From contig JACFNP010000007.1 in the NCBI GenBank assembly GCA_019454835.1, positions 23,340 to 87,339 on the forward strand: a stretch of 64,000 bases of DNA, read 5' to 3'. This DNA is from Rubellimicrobium sp. (GTDB lineage Bacteria > Pseudomonadota > Alphaproteobacteria > Rhodobacterales > Rhodobacteraceae). The notes below the pieces were generated by a model, which did not search any database, was not told where the DNA came from, and saw only the letters and a program-made list of their open reading frames with translations. Below, piece by piece: positions 46,458-55,137 of the stretch; the first letter of the stretch is position 1; each line of letters opens with the position of its first letter. Both the position numbers and the translations under genes were made by a program.

Positions 46458-47384
46458 CTACATGAAATCAGCCAGATTCTCGGGCGTCACGAGGTCGAGG
46501 CCGGTGTAGATGATCTCGTCCACGGCCTCGCCGTTGTGGATCGCCAGCAGCGTGTCCATGGCGACCACGCCTTCCTCGTAGGGCCGCTGCCCGACCAGCG
46601 CGTCGGCGTAGCCCTCGCCCAGCATTTCAAGCTGCGACGGCAGCGTGTCGGCCACCACCAGCTCGACCGTATCGGGCGCGTTGTCGACAAAGTTCTTCCA
46701 GCCGTCGGGCGCGAACATCGGCCAGCCGCCGACCGGCACGATGGCGCCGATGTCGGGGTTCGCGGTGACGAGGTCGTTCGCCTGCTGCACGGCCAGCGCC
46801 GAATCGTCGTTGCAGAACATCGGCGAGCCGTCCACCTCGGTCCAGTCGGACCCGGCCAGCGCGTCGCGCACGCCCTGCACGCGGTCGGCAAGGTTCGGCG
46901 CCGCCGCGCCGCCCGAGATCATGCCGTAGGTGCCGCCCTCGGGCTTCAGTTGCAGCAGCATGTCGCCCAGCGCATGGCCGAAGTCATAGTTGTTCGTGCC
47001 GATATAGGCGGTGCGGCCCGAATCCGGTGCGTCCGAGTCGAAGGTGATGACCGGAATCCCCGCCTCGATGGCGCGCTGGATGACGGTCGTTGCCGCTGCC
47101 TCGTCGGCCACCGAGATCGCCAGCCCGTCGACGCCCTGCGTGATGAGGTCCTCGATGATCTGGGCCTGGGTCGCGGGTTCGTGCTCGACCGGGCCGATGT
47201 AGATGCACTCGATGCCGCCCAGTTCCGCCGCGCGCGCTTCGCAGCCGTCGCGGGCAAAGTCGAAGAACGGGTTGTTCATCGCCTTGGGCACGACCGCAAA
47301 GCGCAAGGTGTCCTGCGCAAAGGTCGGCCCGGCCAGAAGTGCCGTCGCGATCCCGGCGGTTGCCAGAAGTCTGGTCAGTGTCAT
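46458..47384 (-). CDS. sugar ABC transporter substrate-binding protein (CUT2)
   Basis: 308 residues with a Sec signal peptide (MTLTRLLATAGIATALLAG then PTFA) and the ribose-type binding fold: VVPKAMNNPFFDFARDGCE near 30, DGLAISVADEAAA near 87, VITFDSDAPDSGR near 112, YIGTNNYDFG near 126. The ATG at 47384 follows GGGAGAG. It is the last gene of an operon headed by L-fuconate dehydratase, so a fucose-like or galactose-like sugar or its acid is the likely ligand (inference). Confidence 0.9.
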   Translation of the reverse strand: MTLTRLLATAGIATALLAGPTFAQDTLRFAVVPKAMNNPFFDFARDGCEARAAELGGIECIYIGPVEHEPATQAQIIEDLITQGVDGLAISVADEAAATTVIQRAIEAGIPVITFDSDAPDSGRTAYIGTNNYDFGHALGDMLLQLKPEGGTYGMISGGAAAPNLADRVQGVRDALAGSDWTEVDGSPMFCNDDSALAVQQANDLVTANPDIGAIVPVGGWPMFAPDGWKNFVDNAPDTVELVVADTLPSQLEMLGEGYADALVGQRPYEEGVVAMDTLLAIHNGEAVDEIIYTGLDLVTPENLADFM

Positions 47385-47405
47385 GGTCACTCTCTCCCTG
47401 TTGCT

Positions 47406-47425
47406 CCGGGGCGCCACCGCCCCGG
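47406..47425 (-). promoter_or_regulatory. perfect stem-loop between permease and SBP genes
   Basis: CCGGGGCG and CGCCCCGG form a perfect 8-bp stem with a 4-base loop in the 57-bp gap before the SBP start. It could block 3' decay or tune SBP expression relative to the permease. Confidence 0.5.
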
Positions 47426-47441
47426 TATTCGCGCCGTTCCG

Positions 47442-48479
47442 TCAGCCGGTCCGGCCGGACCGCAGCCGGTCCACGAAGACCGCCGCGACGATGATGCAGC
47501 CCACCAGCGTCTGCTGCCAGTAGGGATCGACCCGCGCCAGCACCAGGCCGTTGCGGATCACCTCGATCAGGATGCAGCCGATGATCGCCCCCGCCGCCGT
47601 GCCGACCCCGCCGAACAGGTTTGCGCCGCCGATGACGGCTGCGGCGATGATGGTCAGTTCGTAGGCATTGGCCAGGTTTGCGGGCGCCGATCCCAGCCAG
47701 CCGGAAATGATGATCCCGTTCAGCCCTGCCGAGACCGAGCACAGCACATAGACGCCAATCTTCACCCGGTCGACATTCACGCCGGTCAGCCGCGCGGCGG
47801 CCTCGTTGCCGCCGATGGCATAGACATGCTTGCCCCAGGCGGTGTGATTCAGCGCCACCCACATCACGAGGGCAAGCGCGATCAGGTAGATGAACGCCAC
47901 CGGCAGGTTCGGGATACCCTCGGGCATCGGGATACGCGCCGAGGTCACGGCCAGGAACAGCCCCTTGTCCGGCCCGTCCGGCGAGGTGCCGCGCCCCTGC
48001 GTCGCCACATAGGTCAGGCCGCGCACGATCGACAGCGTCCCCAGCGTGGTGACGAAGGGCGCCAGCTTCAGCTTGGCCACCGCAAAGCCGTTGGCCAGCC
48101 CGATGATCCCCGCCGTCGCCAGCCCCGCCGCGACCGACAGGATGAAGGCCGAGCCGGGAAACGGGTAGAACCCCGCATCGTTCAGCCAGCGCATCGCCAG
48201 CGAGGTTGCCGTCGCGGTCAGCGCCATGGTCGAGCCTACCGACAGGTCGATGCCCGCCGTGATGATGACCAGCGTGGTGCCCAGCGTCGCAATGGCGATG
48301 AACGAGAAGTTCTGCATCACGTTCGAGATGTTGCGCTCGGTCAGGAAGTTCGGCGAGGACAGCGCCATCACCACGATCAGCACCACCAGCGCGCCCAGCA
48401 CATAGGCCGACTGGCTGGCCAGGAACCCGCGCTGCCAGAAGCGGGTCTCGCGGACGTTGGAAAAACCCTGCACACCCAT
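47442..48479 (-). CDS. sugar ABC transporter permease (CUT2, RbsC-like)
   Basis: 345 residues with about nine or ten membrane helices. The family motif TLVIITAGIDLSVGSTMAL lies near residue 68, and the coupling region near VYAIGGNEAAARLTGVNV. The start is ambiguous: GTG (48482) and ATG (48479) are adjacent, and AAGGAGG fits the ATG best. It overlaps the ATPase stop. It forms the channel of the importer of this operon. Confidence 0.93.
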   Translation of the reverse strand: MGVQGFSNVRETRFWQRGFLASQSAYVLGALVVLIVVMALSSPNFLTERNISNVMQNFSFIAIATLGTTLVIITAGIDLSVGSTMALTATATSLAMRWLNDAGFYPFPGSAFILSVAAGLATAGIIGLANGFAVAKLKLAPFVTTLGTLSIVRGLTYVATQGRGTSPDGPDKGLFLAVTSARIPMPEGIPNLPVAFIYLIALALVMWVALNHTAWGKHVYAIGGNEAAARLTGVNVDRVKIGVYVLCSVSAGLNGIIISGWLGSAPANLANAYELTIIAAAVIGGANLFGGVGTAAGAIIGCILIEVIRNGLVLARVDPYWQQTLVGCIIVAAVFVDRLRSGRTG

Positions 48480-49267
48480 CACGCCGCCTCCTTCGCGCCG
48501 GTGATGAGCGCGGTGACCTCGTCGGGTGACGAATCGGCTATCGCCTTGTCGGCCACCTTCGACCCGCGCCGCATGACGATGACGCGCGAGCAGGTCTCGA
48601 ACACGTCGGGCATCCGGTGGGAAATCAGCATGACCGCGATTCCCGCCTCGCGCAGGCGGTGGATCAGGTTCAGCACCTCGGCCACCTGCCGCACCGAAAT
48701 CGCCGCCGTGGGTTCGTCCATGAGGATGATCTTCGCCGCCGCCAGCCGGGTGCGGGCGATGGCGACCGCCTGCCTCTGCCCGCCCGACATCTGGCGGACG
48801 TAATCGCCCGCGCGGGTTTCGGATTTCAGTTCCTCGAACAGTTCGACGGCCCGCGCCTTCATCGCGGCATGATCGAGCAGCCGGAACGGCCCTACCTTGC
48901 GGCGCAATTCGCGGCCGAGGAAGATGTTCTCCGATGCGGTCAGGTTGTCGGCCAGCGCGAGATCCTGATAGACCGTCTCGATCCCGATGCGCCGCGCCTC
49001 GCCGGGGGAATGGATGTTCACCGGCTGGCCATCCAGCAGCACCTGCCCCGAGGTGGGCGTGTAGATGCCCGAGATGATCTTGACGAGCGTGGACTTGCCC
49101 GCGCCGTTGTCACCCATGAGGCCGACGACCTCACCCGCGTCGAGGGTGAAGCTCACGTCGTTCAGCGCGTGGATCGCGCCGAACTCCTTGGATATGTTGC
49201 GCAATTCGAGCAGGGACAACCTGCTTCCTCCCCTTGATCCGGCCTCTTTGTCGGGCCGTGGTGACAT
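48479..49267 (-). CDS. sugar ABC transporter ATP-binding protein (single-domain, CUT2)
   Basis: 262 residues with one ATPase domain: Walker A GDNGAGKST, signature MSGGQRQAVAIART, Walker B IILMDEPTAAIS, H-loop LISHRMPD. It resembles the FrcA-like protein at 22360-23145, so the genome has at least two such single-domain CUT2 systems. The first 17 residues are a poorly conserved, charged lead-in and a later start is possible. It begins three bases after the fuconate dehydratase stop. Confidence 0.92.
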   Translation of the reverse strand: MSPRPDKEAGSRGGSRLSLLELRNISKEFGAIHALNDVSFTLDAGEVVGLMGDNGAGKSTLVKIISGIYTPTSGQVLLDGQPVNIHSPGEARRIGIETVYQDLALADNLTASENIFLGRELRRKVGPFRLLDHAAMKARAVELFEELKSETRAGDYVRQMSGGQRQAVAIARTRLAAAKIILMDEPTAAISVRQVAEVLNLIHRLREAGIAVMLISHRMPDVFETCSRVIVMRRGSKVADKAIADSSPDEVTALITGAKEAA

Positions 49268-49270
49268 GGC

Positions 49271-50551
49271 TCAGCCCGGTGGCTGAAATTCGTACTCCTT
49301 CAGGCTGGCGGGCTTCATCTCGATGGAAAATCCGGGCGCCTCGGGCGGCATGTAGGCCGCGTTCTCGATCACGCAGGGTTGCAGGAAATGTTCGTGCAGG
49401 TGATCGACGAACTCGATCACCCGCCCTTCGCGGGTGCCCGCGATGCACAGGTAGTCGATCATCGACATGTGCTGGACGTATTCGCACAGGCCGACGCCGC
49501 CCGCATGCGGGCAGACCTTCAGCCCGTATTTCGCGGCCATGAGCATGACGGCCAGCACCTCGTTCAGCCCGCCCATCCGGCAGGCGTCGATCTGCACCAC
49601 GTCAATGGCGCCGCGCATGATGAGCTGCTTGAAGATGATCCGGTTCTGGCACATCTCGCCGGTGGCGACCTGCACCGGGGCCACGCCCTCGCGGATTTTC
49701 CGGTGGCCCTCGATGTCGTCGGGGCTGGTCGGTTCCTCGATGAACCACGGCTTCACGAAGGCAAGCTGCCGCACCCAGTCGATGGCCTGATCGACCTCCC
49801 AGACCTGGTTGGCGTCGATCATCAGCATGACATCGGGGCCACATTCGTCGCGGGCGATGGTCAGGCGGCGGATGTCGTCGGCAAGGTCGTGGCCGACCTT
49901 CATCTTCACATGCCGGAACCCGGCGTCCACCGCCTCGCGGCACAGGCGGCGCAGCTTGGCATCGTCATAGCCCAGCCAGCCCGCCGAGGTGGTGTAACAG
50001 GGATAGCCCTCGCGCTGCAGCACCGCCACGCGGTCGGCCTTGCCCGCAGCCTGCGCGGTCAGGAAGTCCAGCGCCCATTCCGGGGTGATGCAGTCGGTGA
50101 GGTAGCGAAAGTCGATGCAGCGCACCAGTTCCGCAGGCGTCATGTCGGCGACCAGTTGCCAGACCGGCTTGCCCGCCTCCTTGGCCCACAGGTCCCAGGC
50201 CGCGTTGACCACCGCCCCGGTGGCCAGATGGATCGCGCCCTTGTCCGGGCCGATCCAGCGCAACTGGCTGTCGCTGGTGACGTGGCGCCAGAAGCGGCCC
50301 ATGTCGGCCTTGATCCAGTCGAGTTCCAGCCCGACCACCAGATGCGACAGCGCCTGAATCGCGGCGACGGCGATTTCGTTGCCGCGCCCGATGGTGAAGG
50401 TCAGGCCATGGCCTTCGTGCGGCCCGTCGGTTTCCAGCACAACATAGGCGGCGGAATAGTCCGGGTCGGGGTTCATCGCGTCGGAACCGTCCAGCGCCTT
50501 GCTGGTCGGGAACCGCACGTCATGGGTGCGCAGGCCGGTGATGCGGGTCAT
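49271..50551 (-). CDS. fucD: L-fuconate dehydratase (enolase superfamily)
   Basis: 426 residues closely matching the pattern of L-fuconate dehydratase: THDVRFPTSKALDGSDAMNP at the N-terminus, TSAGWLGYDDAKL, the acid/base HVKMKVGHD, metal ligands in LMIDANQVWEV, FIEEPTSPDDIEGH and VATGEMCQNR, and the catalytic HAGGVGLCEYVQH. It dehydrates L-fuconate to 2-keto-3-deoxy-L-fuconate. It heads the operon with the sugar importer. The rest of the non-phosphorylating fucose pathway (fucose dehydrogenase, lactonase, KDF dehydrogenase) is not in the window. The 151 bp upstream should contain the promoter, but I cannot place it. Confidence 0.92.
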   Translation of the reverse strand: MTRITGLRTHDVRFPTSKALDGSDAMNPDPDYSAAYVVLETDGPHEGHGLTFTIGRGNEIAVAAIQALSHLVVGLELDWIKADMGRFWRHVTSDSQLRWIGPDKGAIHLATGAVVNAAWDLWAKEAGKPVWQLVADMTPAELVRCIDFRYLTDCITPEWALDFLTAQAAGKADRVAVLQREGYPCYTTSAGWLGYDDAKLRRLCREAVDAGFRHVKMKVGHDLADDIRRLTIARDECGPDVMLMIDANQVWEVDQAIDWVRQLAFVKPWFIEEPTSPDDIEGHRKIREGVAPVQVATGEMCQNRIIFKQLIMRGAIDVVQIDACRMGGLNEVLAVMLMAAKYGLKVCPHAGGVGLCEYVQHMSMIDYLCIAGTREGRVIEFVDHLHEHFLQPCVIENAAYMPPEAPGFSIEMKPASLKEYEFQPPG

Positions 50552-50702
50552 GGCCGGGCCTTGCGCTGCTGCCGTGGGTGATGTTGGCGCATCCTCGCCT
50601 CCCGTGCCTGCCGTCCCGTTAGCGCAATCAAGGTCACGCTTCGGGTGATTCTGCAAGCGGGTGGCCGGGCGATTCCGCGCGCCCTGCCACGACGGAACCC
50701 GG

Positions 50703-52907
50703 CTAGGCCCGGCGCCTGCTCAGCCGCAGCGCGTTCAGCGTCACCGTGATCGAGGACAGCGACATGGCCAGCGCCGCCAGCAGCGGCGTTGCCAGCCCGA
50801 CCAGCGCCACCGGCACCGCGATGATGTTGTAGCTGAAGGACACCGCGAAATTCTCGATGATGCGCCGCACCGCCTTTTGCGCCACCACCAGCGCCTCGGC
50901 CACCGGGGCGATGTCCTGCCCCATCAGCACGATGTCCGAGGCCACCCGCGCCGCATCCAGCGCGCTTGCGGGCGAGATCGACACATGCGCCGCCGCCAGC
51001 GCCGCCGTGTCGTTCAGCCCGTCGCCGACCATGAGCACATGGCGTCCCCCGGCCTTCAGCCGCTCGACGAAGGCGGCCTTGTCCTCGGGCAGCACGCGGG
51101 CGTGAAAATCGGCGATCCCCAGCCGCCCGGCCAGATCGGCCACCGGCGCCTCGCTGTCGCCCGACAGCAGATGCACCGGCAGGCCGCGCGTGTGCAGCGC
51201 CGCGACCAGCTCTGCCGCGCCGGGGCGCAGGCGGTCGGCGAAGGCGAACTCGACCGGCGCGCGGCCTTCGACTGCCAGCCAGGTCGCCGTGCGCGCCCCG
51301 GCCGTCGCGCCGACCCAGTCGGCCCGGCCCAGCCGGACGCGCCGGTCCCAGGCGGTGCCCTCGATGCCGTGGCCGGGGATTTCGCGGATGTCGTCCACCG
51401 CCACCGGCACAACCCCCGCGCGCCGCGCCGCCTCGGCCAAGGCGCGGGCCAGCGGATGCGACGACCCCGCCGCCAGCGCCGCCGCCAGCGCCAGATCCGA
51501 GGTGCGATGCGCGCCGATATCGACCGGCTCGGGTGCGCCCATGGTCAGCGTGCCGGTCTTGTCGAACACGACGCAATCGACCTCGGCCAGCCGTTCCAGC
51601 GCGGTGCCCGATTTTATCAGCAGCCCCAGCCGGAACAGCCGCCCCGAGGCCGCCGTCACCACCGCAGGCACCGCCAGCCCCAGCGCACAGGGGCAGGTGA
51701 TGATGAGCACCGCCGCCGAGATGTTGATGGCAAAGCGGAAATCGCCGCCGGTAAGCCACATCCACACCCCGAAGGCGCCGAAGGACAGCAGATGCACCGC
51801 AGGCGAATAGATACGCGCCGCCTTGTCGGCCAGGCTGGTATAGCGGTTCCTTGCCTCTTCGGCGACGGCGACCAGATCGGCCATACGCGCCAGCGACGAC
51901 TCGCGCCCCGCCGCCGTGACCCGCACCTGCAAAGGCCCGGTCAGGTTCACCACGCCCGCATTGATCGCCACGCCCGGCGCCACAGCGACCGGCAGGGTTT
52001 CCCCCGACAGCAGCGAGGCGTCGAGTTCGCTTTCGCCCGTCTCGATCACGCCATCGACCGGCACCCGCCCGCCCGCGCGGATCAGCACCAGATCGCCGGG
52101 CACCAGATCGGAGACCGCCACGGTTTCCTCGCCCCCGGCCCCGATCCGCACCGCGCGCGGCACTTCCAGCGCGGCCAGTTCCTGCGCCGCCGAACGCGCC
52201 GCCGCGCGCGAACGCTGGTCCAGGTAGCGCCCGCCCAGCAGGAAGAACACCAGCATCACCGCCGCGTCGAAATAGGCGTGATCGCCGGAATGAAAGGTCT
52301 CGTAGACCGAGATCGACGAGGCCAGCACGATCGCCAGCGAGATCGGGAAATCCATCCCCAGCCGCCCGGCCCGCAGCCCGCGCCAGGCCGAGCGGAAGAA
52401 CGGCTGCCCGCAGAAGATCACCGTCGGCAGGGCGATGGCCCCGGAAATGGCATGGAACAGATCGCGCGTGGCACCCCCGGCCCCCGACCAGACCGCGACC
52501 GACAGCAGCATGATGTTCATCATCGCGAAGAAGGCGACGCCGATCCGCATGAGCAGGTCGCGCCCCTCGCGGTCGGCCTCGGTTGCCGACAGCGCCACCA
52601 TGTCCAGCGGCAGGGCCTCGTATCCCAGCGCGGTGACGTGCTCGATCATGTCCTCGGGGGTGGCGCTGCCGTCATGGCGGATGCGCAGCCGCTTCAGCGA
52701 CAGGTTCACGCGGGCATCGGCGACGCCGGGCAGCCCGGCAAGCCCGCTTTCCAGCGTCGAGATGCAGGTCGCGCAATGCACGCCGGGCACCGCCAGCACG
52801 ATCTCGTCGCTGCCCGCCGCCCGCGCCACGCGCGATCCGGGGCCGCGCGCGGGCACCGCCATGCAGCCCGGACAGGCGGCTCCGCCCTGATATTCGGCAA
52901 CGCTCAT
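50703..52907 (-). CDS. heavy-metal translocating P-type ATPase, CcoI/FixI type
   Basis: 734 residues. An N-terminal CPGC pair (residues about 10-13) and an HMA domain with GVHCATC (about 45-51) bind copper. Eight membrane helices include the CPC motif (ITCPCALGLAVP). The phosphorylation site is VFDKTGTLTMG, the ATP site SSHPLARAL, and the hinge VGDGLNDTAAL. The pattern matches CcoI/FixI, which exports copper for cbb3 oxidase assembly. Here no ccoNOQP, ccoG, ccoH or ccoS gene is adjacent, unlike the usual operon, so the assignment to CcoI rather than CopA is by sequence pattern only. Confidence 0.92.
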   Translation of the reverse strand: MSVAEYQGGAACPGCMAVPARGPGSRVARAAGSDEIVLAVPGVHCATCISTLESGLAGLPGVADARVNLSLKRLRIRHDGSATPEDMIEHVTALGYEALPLDMVALSATEADREGRDLLMRIGVAFFAMMNIMLLSVAVWSGAGGATRDLFHAISGAIALPTVIFCGQPFFRSAWRGLRAGRLGMDFPISLAIVLASSISVYETFHSGDHAYFDAAVMLVFFLLGGRYLDQRSRAAARSAAQELAALEVPRAVRIGAGGEETVAVSDLVPGDLVLIRAGGRVPVDGVIETGESELDASLLSGETLPVAVAPGVAINAGVVNLTGPLQVRVTAAGRESSLARMADLVAVAEEARNRYTSLADKAARIYSPAVHLLSFGAFGVWMWLTGGDFRFAINISAAVLIITCPCALGLAVPAVVTAASGRLFRLGLLIKSGTALERLAEVDCVVFDKTGTLTMGAPEPVDIGAHRTSDLALAAALAAGSSHPLARALAEAARRAGVVPVAVDDIREIPGHGIEGTAWDRRVRLGRADWVGATAGARTATWLAVEGRAPVEFAFADRLRPGAAELVAALHTRGLPVHLLSGDSEAPVADLAGRLGIADFHARVLPEDKAAFVERLKAGGRHVLMVGDGLNDTAALAAAHVSISPASALDAARVASDIVLMGQDIAPVAEALVVAQKAVRRIIENFAVSFSYNIIAVPVALVGLATPLLAALAMSLSSITVTLNALRLSRRRA

Positions 52908-53016
52908 CTCGACCCGCTCCCGCCACTCGGCCAGGGGCCGGAACCCGGCACGAGATAGCAGCCGCCGCCCCCCGCCACAACCACGGGGCCGGTCACATCG
53001 GGGCAATCGGCATATT

Positions 53017-53106
53017 CCGTCATTGCGAGGAGGCGCAGCCGACGAAGCAACCCCGATGTCGTGTGCGAGCGGTCGGGGTTGCTTCGGCTGCGCCTCGCAA
53101 TGACGG
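53017..53106 (-). repeat. 89-bp directional palindromic repeat, copy H
   Basis: A reverse copy, first of a pair in the 434-bp gap between the divergent P-type ATPase and fabA genes. It is one of the best-preserved copies. Apart from the pair I see no gene in this gap. Confidence 0.9.
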
Positions 53107-53113
53107 GACATGT

Positions 53114-53201
53114 CGTCATTGCGAGGAGCCGAAGGCGACGAAGCAACCTCGATGTCATGTGTGAGCGGTCGGGGTTGCTTTGGCTTCGCCTCGCAATGAC
53201 G
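53114..53201 (-). repeat. 89-bp directional palindromic repeat, copy I
   Basis: The second reverse copy, 7 bp after copy H and in the same orientation. The arms carry GAGCCGAAGGCGACGAAGC, a shuffled form of the usual arm. Confidence 0.9.
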
Positions 53202-53341
53202 ATCACCAGACCCGGTCACCACAAGGAACCGCGACCGGGCCGCCCCTCCGACCCCACGTTCCGCGCGGCCCGCCCTTGCCCTCTTTCGGGCCGGGATGAT
53301 AGACGGACGAAAGCCCCGACCTGCAAGGGAAGACCGCCCGC

Positions 53342-53851
53342 ATGGCCCCATATCCGAACCGTTTCGACCGGGAGGCCCTGCTCGCCTGCGCGCGTGGCGA
53401 ACTGTTCGGACCGGGCAACGCGCAACTGCCCGAACCGCCGATGCTGATGATCGACCGCATCACCGACATCAGCGCGGACGGCGGCACCCATGGCAAGGGT
53501 CACGTGGTGGCCGAATTCGACATCACCCCCGACCTGTGGTTCTTTGCCTGCCACTTCCCCGGCAACCCGATCATGCCCGGCTGCCTGGGCCTCGACGGGC
53601 TGTGGCAGTTGACCGGCTTCAACCTCGGCTGGCGCGGCTGGCAGGGGCGCGGCTATGCTTTGGGCGTGGGCGAGGTAAAGCTGACCGGCATGGTCCGCCC
53701 CGACCGCAGGCTTCTGACCTACCGGGTCGATTTCACCAAGGCGGTGCAATCCCGCCGCCTGACGATGGGCGTGGCCGACGGCACGGTCGAGGCCGACGGC
53801 GAAGTGATCTACCAGGTGCGCGACATGAAGGTGGCGCTTTCGGCCGGCTAG
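53342..53851 (+). CDS. fabA: 3-hydroxydecanoyl-[ACP] dehydratase/isomerase
   Basis: 169 residues. The FabA active site is clear: [20 protein letters not shown], with His near 69 and Asp near 83. The N-terminus has [15 protein letters not shown]. It dehydrates 3-hydroxydecanoyl-ACP and isomerises the double bond, starting unsaturated fatty acid synthesis. It is followed by fabB after 28 bp and fabI, making a complete block. The irr gene often found upstream in related bacteria is not here; repeats H and I occupy that place. Confidence 0.97.
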   Translation: MAPYPNRFDREALLACARGELFGPGNAQLPEPPMLMIDRITDISADGGTHGKGHVVAEFDITPDLWFFACHFPGNPIMPGCLGLDGLWQLTGFNLGWRGWQGRGYALGVGEVKLTGMVRPDRRLLTYRVDFTKAVQSRRLTMGVADGTVEADGEVIYQVRDMKVALSAG

Positions 53852-53879
53852 GTCCGGCAGCGCGAACGGAGGAAGGCCC

Positions 53880-55115
53880 ATGCGGCGTGTCGTCGTCACC
53901 GGAGCGGGGATCGTCTCGCCGATCGGCAATTCGCTGGCCGAGGTCAGCGAAGCCCTGCGCGCGGGCCGGTCGGGCGTGGAACATGTCCCCGAGATGGCGG
54001 AGCACGGCTTTCGCAGCCGCGTCGCGGGCACGCTGAAGATCAATCCGGCGGACCATGTCGACAAGCGCCGGATGCGCTTCATGGGGCCGGGCGCGGCCTA
54101 TGCGCATATCGCCATGGAACAGGCCATCGCCCATGCGGGCCTGACCGGGGCCGAGGTCAGCCATGAACGCACCGGCGTCATCGCCGGATCGGGCGGCCCC
54201 TCGACCAGCGCGCTGTTCGCCGCGCACCAGACGGTGCTCTCCACCGGCAGCCCCAAGCGTATCGGCCCCTTCGCGGTGCCCAAGGGCATGTGCTCGACCG
54301 TGGCCGCGAACCTTGCCACGGCGTTCAGCATCAAGGGCATCAGCTATTCGATCACCTCGGCCTGCTCGACCTCGCTGCATTGCATCGGCGCCGCCGCCGA
54401 ACAGATCGCCTTCGGCAAGCAGGACGTGATGTTCGCGGGCGGGGCCGAGGAACTGGACTGGACGCTGTCCTGCCTGTTCGACGCGATGGGCGCGATGTCG
54501 TCAAAATACAACGACACCCCGACCCGCGCCAGCCGCCCCTTCGATGCGGGCCGCGACGGGTTCGTCATCGCGGGCGGCGGCGGCATCGTCGTGCTCGAGG
54601 AACTGGGCCACGCCCGCGCGCGCGGCGCGAACATCCTTGCCGAAGTCACCGGCTTTGCCGCCACGTCGGACGGGCACGACATGGTGGCCCCCTCGGGCGA
54701 GGGCGGCGAGCGCGCGATGCGCATTGCCCTGTCGCAACTGCCCGAAGGGCGCAGGGTCAGCTACATCAACGCCCACGGCACCTCGACCCCGGTGGGCGAC
54801 GTGGGCGAGGTGCAGGCCGTGCGCCGCGCCTTTGCCGACCGGCCCGAAGGCCAGCCGCCGATCTCGTCCACCAAGAGCATGACCGGCCACAGCCAGGGCG
54901 CCACCGGCGCGCAGGAGGCGATCTATTGCCTGCTGATGCTGCAGGACGACTTCATCGCGCCGTCGATCAATGTCGAGACGCTGGACGACGGCATCGAACC
55001 GGGCGAAATCGCCATGGCAACGGTCGCGGATGCCGGACTCGATACGGTGATGACCAATTCGTTCGGCTTCGGCGGGACCAACGGCTCGATGCTGCTGTCG
55101 CGGCTGCGGGACTGA
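53880..55115 (+). CDS. fabB: beta-ketoacyl-[ACP] synthase I
   Basis: 411 residues of the condensing enzyme family. The catalytic Cys is in SACSTSLHCIG near residue 162, His in NAHGTSTPVGDVGE near 298 and KSMTGHSQGATG near 333. The terminal SFGFGGTNGS is conserved. FabB elongates the cis-3 product of FabA. GGAGGAAGG precedes the ATG at 53880. It is cotranscribed with fabA and fabI. Confidence 0.97.
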   Translation: MRRVVVTGAGIVSPIGNSLAEVSEALRAGRSGVEHVPEMAEHGFRSRVAGTLKINPADHVDKRRMRFMGPGAAYAHIAMEQAIAHAGLTGAEVSHERTGVIAGSGGPSTSALFAAHQTVLSTGSPKRIGPFAVPKGMCSTVAANLATAFSIKGISYSITSACSTSLHCIGAAAEQIAFGKQDVMFAGGAEELDWTLSCLFDAMGAMSSKYNDTPTRASRPFDAGRDGFVIAGGGGIVVLEELGHARARGANILAEVTGFAATSDGHDMVAPSGEGGERAMRIALSQLPEGRRVSYINAHGTSTPVGDVGEVQAVRRAFADRPEGQPPISSTKSMTGHSQGATGAQEAIYCLLMLQDDFIAPSINVETLDDGIEPGEIAMATVADAGLDTVMTNSFGFGGTNGSMLLSRLRD

Positions 55116-55137
55116 GAGCGGCACGGGAGGAGCGGCC

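Noticed and set aside
53061..53447. Short ORFs giving [13 protein letters not shown] or SLRGGEADEAT-like peptides at many places
   Set aside because: They are translations of the 89-bp palindromic repeat in different frames, not genes.
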